Assembly: GCF_015624505.1 (NCBI RefSeq)
Contig: NZ_CP061379.1
Span: forward strand, 1,178,001-1,242,000
Source: Bradyrhizobium commune
GTDB lineage: Bacteria; Pseudomonadota; Alphaproteobacteria; Rhizobiales; Xanthobacteraceae
Direction of reading: 5' to 3'
DNA length: 64,000 nt
Below the pieces are notes generated by a model. It searched no databases. It had not been told where the DNA came from and was given only the letters and a program-made list of their open reading frames with translations. This document shows, in pieces, positions 55,835 through 64,000 of this stretch (position 1 is its first letter; every line of letters begins with the position of its first letter). A program made the translations under genes and the position numbers.

Positions 55835-56089
55835 GAGTTGGCCTCTTCATTGAGACACGATGTTTTTTTTCGTCTTACCGCGCGGGGGTTCGGAGCGTCC
55901 ATCAACAGTCGCGTGAGCCGCCGTCACGCAGGTCAGCTCTGCCGGAGCGACGGTGTAGGAACGGTTCCCGTGATTGTTCGGTTCGGCAGAACAATGATGC
56001 TGATTGGCGGCCGATTATCTTTGGCCGGAGAAGGGGCAAATTCTCCCGTGTCAGCCGCAGGGAGCGGCCCGGACCCACGGAGAAGGCAA

Positions 56090-56833
56090 ATGCCCGACGC
56101 AAACGGAAAGAAAGTCGCAATCGTCACCGGTGGCTCGCGCGGGATCGGCGCTGCGATCGCCGAACGGCTCGCTGGCGACGGCTTTGCGGTCGTCATCAAC
56201 TACGCAGGCAGTGCTGCCGAAGCGGAGGCATTGGCCGGCAAGATCGCGCAGGCCGGAGGCCGGGCCATCACTGCGCAGGCGGATGTCAGTGATCCCGCGG
56301 CCGTCGCGCGCCTGTTCGATGCGGCGGAAGCCGCGTTTGGTGGTGTCGATGTGCTCGTGAACAATGCCGGCGTGATGCGGCTCTCGGCGATCGCTGATGC
56401 TGACGATGCCGTCTTCGACAGCCAGATGGCGATCAACTTGAAGGGCACCTTCAACACGCTGCGCGAAGCGGCGCGCCGGCTGCGCAATGGTGGCCGCATC
56501 GTCAACCTGTCATCGAGCCAGGCCGGCATCCTGTCCCCGACCTACGGCATCTATGCCGCCTCCAAGGCCGCGGTCGAAGCGTTGACGCACGTGCTCGCCA
56601 AGGAACTGCGCGGCCGCAACATCACCGTGAATGCGGTCGCCCCGGGACCGACCACGACAAAACTGTTCCTCGACGGCAAGTCGCAGGAGCTGATCGACCA
56701 TCTCGCCAAGCTCGCGCCACTGGAGCGGCTCGGCGAGCCCAAAGACGTCGCGGCCGCCATCTCGTTTCTCACCGGCCCGGATGGCGGCTGGATCAACGGT
56801 CAGGTGCTGCGTGCCAATGGCGGTGTCATCTGA
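56090..56833 (+). CDS. SDR-family oxidoreductase
   Basis: From the ATG at 56090 (agaagg 6 bp upstream) the protein has 247 residues. Features are VTGGSRGIGAAIAERL for NAD(P) binding, VNNAGV, NLSSSQAG with the catalytic serine, and the YAASKAA tyrosine-lysine pair, with VLRANGG near the C-terminus. It is a short-chain dehydrogenase of unknown substrate. The 255-bp upstream gap holds no gene. The open frame upstream was not used because the family start and the Shine-Dalgarno sequence coincide here. Confidence 0.9.
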   Translation: MPDANGKKVAIVTGGSRGIGAAIAERLAGDGFAVVINYAGSAAEAEALAGKIAQAGGRAITAQADVSDPAAVARLFDAAEAAFGGVDVLVNNAGVMRLSAIADADDAVFDSQMAINLKGTFNTLREAARRLRNGGRIVNLSSSQAGILSPTYGIYAASKAAVEALTHVLAKELRGRNITVNAVAPGPTTTKLFLDGKSQELIDHLAKLAPLERLGEPKDVAAAISFLTGPDGGWINGQVLRANGGVI

Positions 56834-56843
56834 TCCTTCAAAA

Positions 56844-56873
56844 ACCCGACGCCCTGGCCTCAGCGCGTCGGGT
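56844..56873 (-). terminator. Possible intrinsic terminator of dctA (or bidirectional)
   Basis: The sequence acccgacgc/gcgtcgggt makes a 9-bp stem with a 12-nt loop. On the minus strand it is followed by a run of five T (reverse of caaaaac), as expected for a terminator of the minus-strand dctA, 124 bp after its stop. The nearby plus-strand SDR gene ends at 56833, so it could also slow that transcript. Confidence 0.45.
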
Positions 56874-56996
56874 GGAATGAATGAGTATCAATCCGTGATC
56901 CCAACGCCGTCCTTGTGACCTGTATGTCACTGGATTTCCATTCCGGAAAACTACCGCAACGGAACCGGGCATACGACTGTCTCCGGTTTGCGCGAC

Positions 56997-58325
56997 CTAC
57001 GCGCCGCCGCCCGGCTCGAGCGCTTCGCCCATCTCCAGCGGATGCGCCATGGTCTCGTGCAGCGCATCGCGGTCGAGCTCGCCTTCGGAGATGCTGATGA
57101 CGACACAGGCCACGCCATTGCCGATCAGATTGGTCAGCGCACGGCACTCGCTCATGAACTTGTCGATGCCGACCAGGATCGCGATCGACTGGATCGGAAT
57201 ATCGGGCACGATCGAGAGCGTGGCGGCGAGCGTGATGAAGCCGGCGCCGGTCACGCCAGATGCGCCCTTCGAGGTGATCATGGCGATGCCGAGAATGCCG
57301 AGCTCCTGCCAGATCGTCAGATGGGTGTTGGTCGCCTGCGCCAGAAACAGCGTCGCCAGCGTCATGTAGATGTTGGTGCCGTCGAGGTTGAAGCTGTAGC
57401 CGGTCGGAATCACGAGGCCGACCACCGATCGCGAGGCGCCGAGATGCTCCATCTTCTGGATCATCTGCGGCAGCACCGTCTCCGACGACGAGGTGCCGAG
57501 CACGATCAGGAGCTCGTCCTTGATGTAGGCGATGAAGCGCAGGATCGAGAAGCCGGCGAGCCGCGCGATCGAGCCCAGCACGATCAGCACGAACAGGATG
57601 CTGGTGAGATAGAACGTGCCGATCAGGGCGGCGAGGTTGAGCAGCGAGCCGAGGCCATAGGCGCCGACAGTGAACGCCATCGCGCCGAACGCGCCGATCG
57701 GGGCCACGCGCACGATGATGCGGATGATGCCGAAGAACATCTTTGCCGCCTTGTCGACGGCCTCCGCGATCGGCTCGCCCGCCTTGCCGAGGAAGGCGAT
57801 GGCGAAGCCGGAGAGGATCGAGACCAGCAGCACCTGCAAAAGGTCGCCGCGTGCGATCGCGCCCACATAGCTGTCGGGGATGATCGCCATCAGATGGGCG
57901 ACGATGCCGTCCTCCTTGGCCTTGGTGACGTAGGTCGCGACCGACTTCGGGTCGATCGTCGCGGGATCGATATTGAAGCCGTGCCCGGGCTGGAGGATCT
58001 CGCCGACCAAAAGACCGATGGCGAGCGCGACGGTCGAGACAGTCTCGAAATAGATCAGCGACTTCAGCCCGACCCGGCCGACGCGCTTGAGGTCGCCCAT
58101 CGAGGAGATGCCGTGCACCACGGTGCAGAAGATCACCGGCGCGATCATCATCTTGATCAGCGCAATGAAGCCGTCGCCGAGCGGCTTCAGCGCCTTGCCG
58201 AGATCCGGATAGAAATAGCCGATGAGCACGCCGAGCGCGATCGCGATCAAAACCTGGACGTAGAGAATCCTGTACCAGGGCTGATGCCGGCGATGGACGG
58301 CTGGCTGGATCGCAATCTGTGTCAT
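56997..58325 (-). CDS. dctA: C4-dicarboxylate transporter DctA
   Basis: From the ATG at 58325 it is 442 residues, the family length. DAACS-family signatures are [38 protein letters not shown] and the multi-helix core with [20 protein letters not shown]. It imports succinate, malate and fumarate with protons or sodium, essential to rhizobia that fix nitrogen in nodules. The upstream region (58326-58541) is shared with a divergent SDR gene. No sigma-54 -24/-12 site was found in it. Confidence 0.95.
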   Translation of the reverse strand: MTQIAIQPAVHRRHQPWYRILYVQVLIAIALGVLIGYFYPDLGKALKPLGDGFIALIKMMIAPVIFCTVVHGISSMGDLKRVGRVGLKSLIYFETVSTVALAIGLLVGEILQPGHGFNIDPATIDPKSVATYVTKAKEDGIVAHLMAIIPDSYVGAIARGDLLQVLLVSILSGFAIAFLGKAGEPIAEAVDKAAKMFFGIIRIIVRVAPIGAFGAMAFTVGAYGLGSLLNLAALIGTFYLTSILFVLIVLGSIARLAGFSILRFIAYIKDELLIVLGTSSSETVLPQMIQKMEHLGASRSVVGLVIPTGYSFNLDGTNIYMTLATLFLAQATNTHLTIWQELGILGIAMITSKGASGVTGAGFITLAATLSIVPDIPIQSIAILVGIDKFMSECRALTNLIGNGVACVVISISEGELDRDALHETMAHPLEMGEALEPGGGA

Positions 58326-58354
58326 AATCGGAGCCCCGGAACGCAATGATCTTG

Positions 58355-58370
58355 CATGATTTACATCATG
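58355..58370. promoter_or_regulatory. FNR/FixK-like palindrome between dctA and the SDR gene
   Basis: catgat-ttac-atcatg is a perfect 6-bp palindrome with a 4-bp spacer. It approximates the FNR/FixK pattern TTGAT-N4-ATCAA, differing only at the outermost T and A. It lies 30 bp upstream of the dctA start. A second atgat follows in the same region. Assignment as a binding site is inference. Confidence 0.35.
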
Positions 58371-58541
58371 TGATGATCGCCGCATAAGCAACAATCACAT
58401 TTTTGTCGGATCGCACGAAGATCAATCGCTGCACCGCACTTTCGCCGCTTACCAGCCGTGTGGAATGAATCCCAGGGATGCGTGGGGTGGATGGAACAAA
58501 ACGCACCGCTCGTCGATGATGAGCCATTCCGGAGAGAACCC

Positions 58542-59378
58542 ATGTCGCAAACCGATCGCTCGACCTCGTTTCCCTCGCGCCTCGTCGGCCAGTACGCGCT
58601 GGTCACCGGTGCCTCGCAAGGCATCGGCCGTGCCGTCGCCATCCGCCTCGCCCAGGAGGGCGCGACCGTCGCCATCAATTATCTCGATCATCCCGAGCGG
58701 GCCGAAGAGACGCTCGCACTGGCGCGGACGGCATCGAGCGACCGCGGCCATGGCAAGCTCGACCATGTCATCGTCAAGGCCGACGTCAGCAATGAGCAGG
58801 AGGTCGGTGCGATGTTCGAGACCATCCTGGCGCGCTGGAAGCGTCTCGACTGTCTCGTCAACAATGCCGGCTTCCAGAAGGAATCGCCGAGCGAGGCGCT
58901 CGACGTCGAAACCTATCGCCGCATCATCGACGTCAATCTCAACGGCGCCGTGCTCTGTGCCCAGAAGGCGCTTGCGCATTTCGTCGCGCGCGGCGGAGGC
59001 GGCAGCATCATCAACTGCTCCAGCGTCCACCAGATCATCCCGAAGCCCGGCTATCTCGCTTATTCGATCAGCAAGGGCGGCATGGCGAACCTGACGCGCA
59101 CGCTGGCGCTCGAATTCGCCGGCCGCGGCATTCGCGTCAACGCGGTCGGGCCAGGCGCGATCGACACGCCGATCAACGCGGCCTGGACCGGCGACGCCGA
59201 CAAGCGCGGCGTTGTCACCAGCCACATTCCGCTCGGCCGCGTCGGCACGCCGGAAGAGATCGCCGCCGTGTTCGCCTTCCTCGCCTCCGATGATGCGAGC
59301 TACATCACCGGGCAGACCATCTATGCCTGCGGAGGCCTGACGCTCTACCCGGAGTTTCGCGAGAACTGGGCGAGTTGA
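58542..59378 (+). CDS. SDR-family oxidoreductase, glucose-1-dehydrogenase-like
   Basis: From the ATG at 58542 (ggagag upstream) the protein has 278 residues. It shows VTGASQGIGRAVAIRLAQEG, VNNAGFQKES, INCSSVHQIIP with the catalytic serine, YSISKGG and RVNAVGPGAI. The KPGYLAYSISKGG pattern fits the glucose/ribitol dehydrogenase subgroup. It is divergent from dctA. Substrate is unproven. Confidence 0.88.
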   Translation: MSQTDRSTSFPSRLVGQYALVTGASQGIGRAVAIRLAQEGATVAINYLDHPERAEETLALARTASSDRGHGKLDHVIVKADVSNEQEVGAMFETILARWKRLDCLVNNAGFQKESPSEALDVETYRRIIDVNLNGAVLCAQKALAHFVARGGGGSIINCSSVHQIIPKPGYLAYSISKGGMANLTRTLALEFAGRGIRVNAVGPGAIDTPINAAWTGDADKRGVVTSHIPLGRVGTPEEIAAVFAFLASDDASYITGQTIYACGGLTLYPEFRENWAS

Positions 59379-59406
59379 GGCGTGCGCTGACAATCTCTGC
59401 TGGAGA

Positions 59407-60525
59407 TCAACGGGTAGTCGGCTGTTCGAAGCCGGCAATCAGCTTCACCAGTTCGCTCTGGCGTGCGGTTCCGGTCTTGCGGAAGACGTTGTGAAGGTGG
59501 GTTTTCACCGTCGCCTGCGACAATCCCAGTAGATCGGCCAGAGCCTGCACACCGCTAACCTTCATGATGGCGTCGAGCACGCGGATTTCACTCGCCGTGA
59601 GGCTGTACAGCTTTCCCAGCGCCTCCAGCGGCGGCGGGCTGGCCGGCGACGTCCGGCGAACGAACACCGCCGCAACCGCCGAATGCACCGCGCCGGCCCG
59701 TTGGCGGTCGCCTGCCGTCAGAGGCAAGACATGCGCGAACCAGCGGCGTGCGGGTGAATCCGAAAGCGGTATCGCCGCGCCTTGGCCGCCAGCCATCAGG
59801 TCGCCGCTCTCGGCTGCCGCCACGAGATCGCGGAGCAAGCGCTGCGCGTCGGGCGCGACGGCCGTCAACGCTCCGCGCCGCTCGTACAGCAGCGCGCCCT
59901 CGTCGAGCATGGTGCGCGCCAGCCCATTCAGGAAGACGATCCGGCCGTTCAGCCCCAACAGGAAGATGGCGGCTTCGACATTGTTGAGCGTTTCGGTGAG
60001 GACCGCCTGTGCGGTCTTGCGTTGATCGAACAACCGGCCGATCGCAACCGCGCGCTGAAAATGCGGCACGATCAGCGCCGCCCGCTGTCTCGCCGCGTCA
60101 TCGACGATCCCGTGCGTGTTATCCCTGCGGATGTTGAGCACCGAGGAACTGGTCGTACCCTTTTCCAGGTTGACGCAGATGACGTCGGCGATCCCCTGCG
60201 GTTCGACCCATTCCCTGTGGAAGCGTGTATCGAAAAGCTCCGCTTCGGGAACGATGTCGGTCGGCGTGTAGATCAATCCGGATTCGATGAAGGTTGCCGC
60301 CGGAAATACCGGGTTCATCGGCATGTATCTCTCGAAATACAGCCGCGTGTAATGTGGGTCGTCGTTGAACAAATGCAGCGCGGCCGAACTTTCGCTGGCG
60401 ACATCGTGCCAATACAGTACGGCCGAAGAGCCGCCGACGAAATTGCAGGAGCGCTCCAGCGCCCGCATCCAGAAGGTCGGATCAAGTGCGGCGTCGTAGA
60501 TATCGCCGATCAGTTCTGAGAGCAT
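59407..60525 (-). CDS. LuxR-type HTH transcriptional regulator
   Basis: The 372-residue protein has a C-terminal LuxR HTH (LTASEIRVLDAIMKVSGVQA then LADLLGLSQATVKTHLHNVF) and an N-terminal region of about 300 residues with a PAS-like part (VEAAIFLLGLNGRIVFLNGL). Regulators of this form respond to small ligands or cell-density signals. The ATG at 60525 gives the conserved LSELIGDIYDAALDP opening. It is convergent with the SDR gene, 28 bp away. Confidence 0.85.
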   Translation of the reverse strand: MLSELIGDIYDAALDPTFWMRALERSCNFVGGSSAVLYWHDVASESSAALHLFNDDPHYTRLYFERYMPMNPVFPAATFIESGLIYTPTDIVPEAELFDTRFHREWVEPQGIADVICVNLEKGTTSSSVLNIRRDNTHGIVDDAARQRAALIVPHFQRAVAIGRLFDQRKTAQAVLTETLNNVEAAIFLLGLNGRIVFLNGLARTMLDEGALLYERRGALTAVAPDAQRLLRDLVAAAESGDLMAGGQGAAIPLSDSPARRWFAHVLPLTAGDRQRAGAVHSAVAAVFVRRTSPASPPPLEALGKLYSLTASEIRVLDAIMKVSGVQALADLLGLSQATVKTHLHNVFRKTGTARQSELVKLIAGFEQPTTR

Positions 60526-61003
60526 CGAGGCTTCAGACGTCACGGACAACCTAAATCGTATCGAGCATGCATTCGCGATATTCTCGGCATTTGCGCCTGA
60601 CGGCAGCAGCGTCACGCGCGGCTGCAACGGTCCTCGTGAATATTGCAAAATATTTCCGAAGTTTCAAAGGCCAGATCGTGACGCTCGGTTCATGGCTTCT
60701 GCCGCTTCTTTGGGCATTGTGACAGATGTTCCCAGCGCCGATTGAACGATCGGCATACGTCCCTGCGGTTTCCTGGAATTCCCCGCCATCCCGAAAAGCG
60801 CGGCGTCGGTATCAGCCACATCCCGCTCCTCAATCGTCCCGGCGCGCGCGCTCGTGCGAAGCTTCACGATGCAATACAGCAACAGTCGGAAGAAACCGGC
60901 CGGTCGGCGCTCCACCCACAGACGAACTCAACCGAACAGTTGATGTCATGTCTGGGGCCCTGTCCCACAGTTGCGGCAACTTGGACCAGTGGAGAGCGAC
61001 TAG
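60526..61003. other. Intergenic region, nothing recognised
   Basis: About 480 bp separate the divergent LuxR regulator and YadA-like genes. A minus-strand frame from 60664 to 60915 has no support. No RNA gene or strong hairpin was identified; it presumably holds both promoters. Confidence 0.5.
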
Positions 61004-62506
61004 ATGCCAATCAGCCGGCGGCAATCGGGGGCGACTGATGGGGTCAGTTTGGACCGCTCTTCGTCCCGCATTGACCGCAGCGCTCCGGGCATGACCGCCG
61101 TGCTGGTCAACCTGGCGGCTCTCGCGGCCATGGCCTTGCTCCTCGGAATGTCTCCGGCCGCCGCCCAGTGCTATTCCAGCGGAAGCTTTTTCGTGGGCAC
61201 CTGCAACGCCCAAGGGACCCCCGGCGCCAACGCGATCGCAGTCGGCAATTTGACCCGGGCCGACAATGACTCCACCGCCTTTGGCGACCACGCAGTAGCG
61301 CTGAATGAAAGCGCGACGGCGGTGGGCCATGACGCGGTGGCGGGGTCCTTCGGTGTGTCAATGGGCACAAATGCCGGTCTATCGACGCTTAACGAAGGGG
61401 TCACCAGCATCGGTACCAACTCCAATAGCGCGGCGGCCGGCGCGGGCCCCTGGAGCACGGCAATTGGCGCGGGTATCACCGGCACCGGCCCCAGTTCGTT
61501 AGGAAGCTACAGTGTAGCGATCGGGGGTGGCGACGGTTTCCTCGGAACGACCGGCGCGACGTCTGGCGGCTTCGCATCCGTCGCGATCGGTGTGAGCAGT
61601 TCTTCCGGAGGTGCCCAGTCGACCGCCGTCGGGACCGCAGCGAACGCCAGCAACACCAACTCAGTCGCGGTGGGCAACGCCGCGACGGCAAGCGGCACCA
61701 ATACCTTCGCCGCAGGCAACAACTCCCATGCGACCGGGGCAAGCGCTGTCGCCATCGGCGATGGCGCGACCGCGGGCACCGGCGCGAATGCGATTGCCAT
61801 CGGCACCCGCGCGGTTGCGACCGGATCGATCGCCATCGGCGCAGACTCGGCGGCGACGCTCGGCAACACCGCCGTCGGCGATGGAGCGAAGGCAAGTGCC
61901 GCCGCGGGCAGCTCCGCATTCGGCAATGGTGCGGTCGCTTCGGCATCCAATGCCACCGCGATTGGCACCAGCGCCACCGCAGGCTTTGCGAACTCCACAG
62001 CGATCGGGGCCGGTGCAACGGCCACCGCCGCCAATCAGGTCGCGATCGGCGCCGCAGGCAACACCTATCGCTTGGCGGGCGTCGCGTCCGCGGCCAGCCT
62101 CGCGGCGCAGAGCGGGCCGGTGTCCTTCGTCACCACAGATGCCGCCGGCAATCTCGCGACCTCGAGTTTCGATCCGGCGAGCCTTACATCGCTTCAGTCG
62201 CAGTTCACCTCCTTGCAGTCACAGGTGACCTCGTTGCAGTCGCAGGTGATGGACAACCGGCTCGAGGCGCGCACCGGTACCGCGGTCGCTCTCGCGGCCG
62301 GTTCGATGCCTGCCTTGCAGGCTGGCCGCAAATTCGCGCTCTCCGCCGGCTACGGCAATTTCGAGGGCGCCAACGCGTTCGCGGTCGGCGCAACCGCACT
62401 GCTCTATGACGGCAAGAGCTATGCGATCATCGCCAATGCCGGCGGCGGCATTGGGCTCGAGCGCAATGTTGCAGGCGGGCGTGGTGCTGTCTCGATCCAG
62501 TGGTAG
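61004..62506 (+). CDS. YadA-like trimeric autotransporter adhesin
   Basis: The 500-residue protein begins with an extended signal region (basic start, hydrophobic core AVLVNLAALAAMALLLG, cut near AAAQ). The passenger is a chain of YadA-head repeats of the AxAIGxxAxA type (for example SVAVGNAATASGTNTFAAGN), then a short coiled-coil stalk (TSLQSQ repeated) and a C-terminal YadA anchor of about 75 residues (TGTAVALAAGSMPALQAGRK then a beta-rich end). Three copies would form a surface fibre. ggagag before the ATG at 61004 supports the start. Confidence 0.9.
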   Translation: MPISRRQSGATDGVSLDRSSSRIDRSAPGMTAVLVNLAALAAMALLLGMSPAAAQCYSSGSFFVGTCNAQGTPGANAIAVGNLTRADNDSTAFGDHAVALNESATAVGHDAVAGSFGVSMGTNAGLSTLNEGVTSIGTNSNSAAAGAGPWSTAIGAGITGTGPSSLGSYSVAIGGGDGFLGTTGATSGGFASVAIGVSSSSGGAQSTAVGTAANASNTNSVAVGNAATASGTNTFAAGNNSHATGASAVAIGDGATAGTGANAIAIGTRAVATGSIAIGADSAATLGNTAVGDGAKASAAAGSSAFGNGAVASASNATAIGTSATAGFANSTAIGAGATATAANQVAIGAAGNTYRLAGVASAASLAAQSGPVSFVTTDAAGNLATSSFDPASLTSLQSQFTSLQSQVTSLQSQVMDNRLEARTGTAVALAAGSMPALQAGRKFALSAGYGNFEGANAFAVGATALLYDGKSYAIIANAGGGIGLERNVAGGRGAVSIQW

Positions 62507-62522
62507 GAAGAACGCATTCGCC

Positions 62523-63149
62523 ATGGCGCTGCGCTGGTTGAGTGCTGGACTCGGTCTTCCGATCCTTGTGCTGCTGATTCTCGGCGCGGTGACGACATCC
62601 GCACAGCAGACGCGTCCGCAGCCGCATCAGGCGTCGCCACAACAGCAGCAGGCAGCCAAGCCGGCCAATATCGATCGCAACGGCGTGCTGATGTTGATAC
62701 GGTCGACGCTGCTTGCGGTCGATCAGGCCAACAAGACCGGCAACTACACCGTGCTGCGCGACCTCGGCGCTCCCGGCTTCCAGGTCAACACCGCGGCCAG
62801 GCTTGCAGAGATATTCGCCAAGCAGCGCGGCGACAAGCTCGATCTCTCCGGCGTTGCCGTCATCGATCCGCAATTGTCGTTGTTGCCGCAGATCGAGCCG
62901 AACGGCTTGTTGCACATGGCAGGATTTTTCCCGTCGGTGCCGTCGCAGGTGAATTTCGAACTGTTGTTCGCGCCGGTCGAAGGACAATGGCGCGTGTTCG
63001 GCGTGTCGCTGTCAGTCGGACAGTCCGCGCCGGTTGCGCCTGCCGAGCCTGAAACCGCGCCCGGCAAGGCCGTGGTCTCGCAAAAGCAGGCTGCGCCGTC
63101 GAAGGCAGGCCTGCCTTCGAAACAGCCCGTGCCGTCCGCAACGCAATGA
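62523..63149 (+). CDS. Hypothetical secreted protein downstream of the adhesin
   Basis: From the ATG at 62523 it is 208 residues with a signal peptide (LGLPILVLLILGAVTTSAQQ). A Gln/Pro-rich segment follows, then an alpha/beta core with VLMLIRSTLLAVDQANKTGN and GVAVIDPQLSLLPQIEPNGL, and a Pro/Ala/Lys-rich tail. It starts 16 bp after the autotransporter stop, so the two are probably co-transcribed and may form an adhesin-accessory pair. Function is unknown. Confidence 0.68.
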   Translation: MALRWLSAGLGLPILVLLILGAVTTSAQQTRPQPHQASPQQQQAAKPANIDRNGVLMLIRSTLLAVDQANKTGNYTVLRDLGAPGFQVNTAARLAEIFAKQRGDKLDLSGVAVIDPQLSLLPQIEPNGLLHMAGFFPSVPSQVNFELLFAPVEGQWRVFGVSLSVGQSAPVAPAEPETAPGKAVVSQKQAAPSKAGLPSKQPVPSATQ

Positions 63150-63206
63150 TCAGCCCGCGCACGGGGTGATCTGGCAAAGCCTGACGGCGCAGATTACATT
63201 TGCGCC

Positions 63207-64000
63207 ATGTCAAACCCTCCGCTCCAGGACTTCGTCGGCCGGCACGAACGTCTGTTCGTGCTGACCGGCGCCGGCTGCAGCACCAATTCGGGCATTCCCG
63301 ATTATCGCGACAGTAACGGCAACTGGAAGCGGACCCAGCCGGTCAATTTCCAGGCCTTCATGACCGAGGCGCATACGCGCCAGCGCTATTGGGCGCGCAG
63401 CCTGATCGGCTGGCGGTGGTTCGGCCAGGCCCGCCCGAACGACGCACATCGCGCGCTGGCCCGGCTCGAGGCCAACGGCCGCTGCGAGATGTTGCTGACC
63501 CAGAACGTCGACCGGCTGCACCAATCCGCCGGCCACCGCGAGGTGATCGACCTGCACGGCCGGCTCGATCTGGTCCGCTGCATGGGGTGCGGGGCGAAGA
63601 CGCCGCGCAGCGAATTCCAGGACGCGCTTGGCCGTGCCAACGCGGCATGGCTGACGCTCGATGCCGCGCATGCGCCGGATGGCGATGCCGATCTGGAGCA
63701 TGCGGATTTTGCATCGTTCAGGGTACCGGCCTGCGAGTCCTGTGGCGGCATCCTCAAGCCCGACGTCGTGTTCTTTGGCGAGAACGTCCCGCGCGACGTG
63801 GTCGCCACCGCGCAGGATCATCTCGCGCAGGCCGATGCGATGCTGGTCGTCGGCTCTTCGCTGATGGTCTATTCCGGCTTCCGCTTCGTGCAGGCGGCGG
63901 CGCACCGGCAAATCCCGATCGCCGCGGTCAATCTCGGGCGCACCCGTGCCGACGATCTCCTGACGCTGAAAGTCGAACAGCGCTGCGAAGCGGCGCTTGC
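63207..64000 (+). CDS. Sir2-family NAD-dependent protein deacylase (truncated by window edge)
   Basis: The first 264 codons lie in the window; the end is beyond 64000. Motifs are LTGAGCSTNSGIPDYRDSNG for NAD binding, TQNVDRLHQSAG, LHGRLDLVRC with the catalytic histidine, the zinc cysteines CMGCG and CESCGG, and VVGSSLMVYSGFRF. The pattern matches class II (SIRT4-like) sirtuins. It removes acyl groups from lysines using NAD+. It is 57 bp after the hypothetical secreted protein. Confidence 0.9.
   Translation, partial: MSNPPLQDFVGRHERLFVLTGAGCSTNSGIPDYRDSNGNWKRTQPVNFQAFMTEAHTRQRYWARSLIGWRWFGQARPNDAHRALARLEANGRCEMLLTQNVDRLHQSAGHREVIDLHGRLDLVRCMGCGAKTPRSEFQDALGRANAAWLTLDAAHAPDGDADLEHADFASFRVPACESCGGILKPDVVFFGENVPRDVVATAQDHLAQADAMLVVGSSLMVYSGFRFVQAAAHRQIPIAAVNLGRTRADDLLTLKVEQRCEAAL

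Noticed and set aside
60664..60915. Minus-strand 83-codon frame in the LuxR-YadA gap
   Set aside because: It has no Shine-Dalgarno sequence, motif or conserved pattern, so it is not called.

Overview
The window is high-GC alphaproteobacterial chromosome, most likely from Bradyrhizobium or a close relative. The evidence is gene content and order (tkt-gap-pgk-fba; zapA-6S RNA-5-formyl-THF cyclo-ligase; ruvC-ruvA-cdd-ruvB), strong GC bias at third codon positions that leaves long empty antisense frames, and several families of short palindromic repeats of the kind common in Bradyrhizobium. No rRNA, intact tRNA, insertion sequence, prophage or CRISPR array was seen.

Layout. 1-1148: the end of a DUF1295 protein and a cyclopropane-synthase-like methyltransferase. 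1164-1803: a type II toxin-antitoxin pair. 2179-6531: an RND efflux operon (lipoprotein adaptor plus inner-membrane pump). 6732-16174: a long minus-strand run, read tkt, gap, a 42-residue membrane peptide, pgk, class II aldolase, class I aldolase, a ThiE-like protein, a Sel1-repeat protein and an inositol-monophosphatase-family enzyme; this is central carbon metabolism. 16569-20000: a DUF4164 protein, zapA, 6S RNA, 5-formyl-THF cyclo-ligase, a YmdB-type phosphodiesterase and a secreted protein. 20246-24224: an isoquinoline-oxidoreductase-type molybdenum hydroxylase with its cytochrome c. 24995-28272: two soluble chemoreceptor-like proteins with C-terminal sensor regions, one carrying a PilZ-like segment. 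28479-34072: yebC, ruvC, ruvA, a cytidine deaminase, ruvB, a metallophosphoesterase, vapBC and ybgC.

34152-54182 is an accessory nitrogen-scavenging block. It holds a glutamine amidotransferase, a LysR regulator, an N-carbamoyl-amino-acid amidohydrolase, a polar amino-acid ABC transporter preceded by a sigma-54-like promoter, a second binding protein fused in frame to a complete polysaccharide-deacetylase-family domain, a hydantoin-racemase-like protein, an orphan peptide-type binding protein, an Atz/Trz-type amidohydrolase and a second LysR regulator. It continues with a PotFGHI-like ABC transporter in a tightly packed run with an HcnABC/opine-oxidase-like amine dehydrogenase whose electron-transfer subunits are flanked by two different FAD (DAO-type) subunits. 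The inferred theme is uptake of cyclic ureides, N-carbamoyl amino acids and secondary amines or opines, followed by hydrolysis or oxidation to release nitrogen.

54277-64000: an uncharacterised protein, a TPR protein, two short-chain dehydrogenases, the dicarboxylate transporter DctA, a LuxR-type regulator, a small YadA-like trimeric autotransporter, a secreted hypothetical protein and a Sir2 deacylase cut by the window edge. The most unusual items are the fused binding protein/deacetylase, the two-DAO amine dehydrogenase, the paired soluble receptors, and several perfect inverted repeats.
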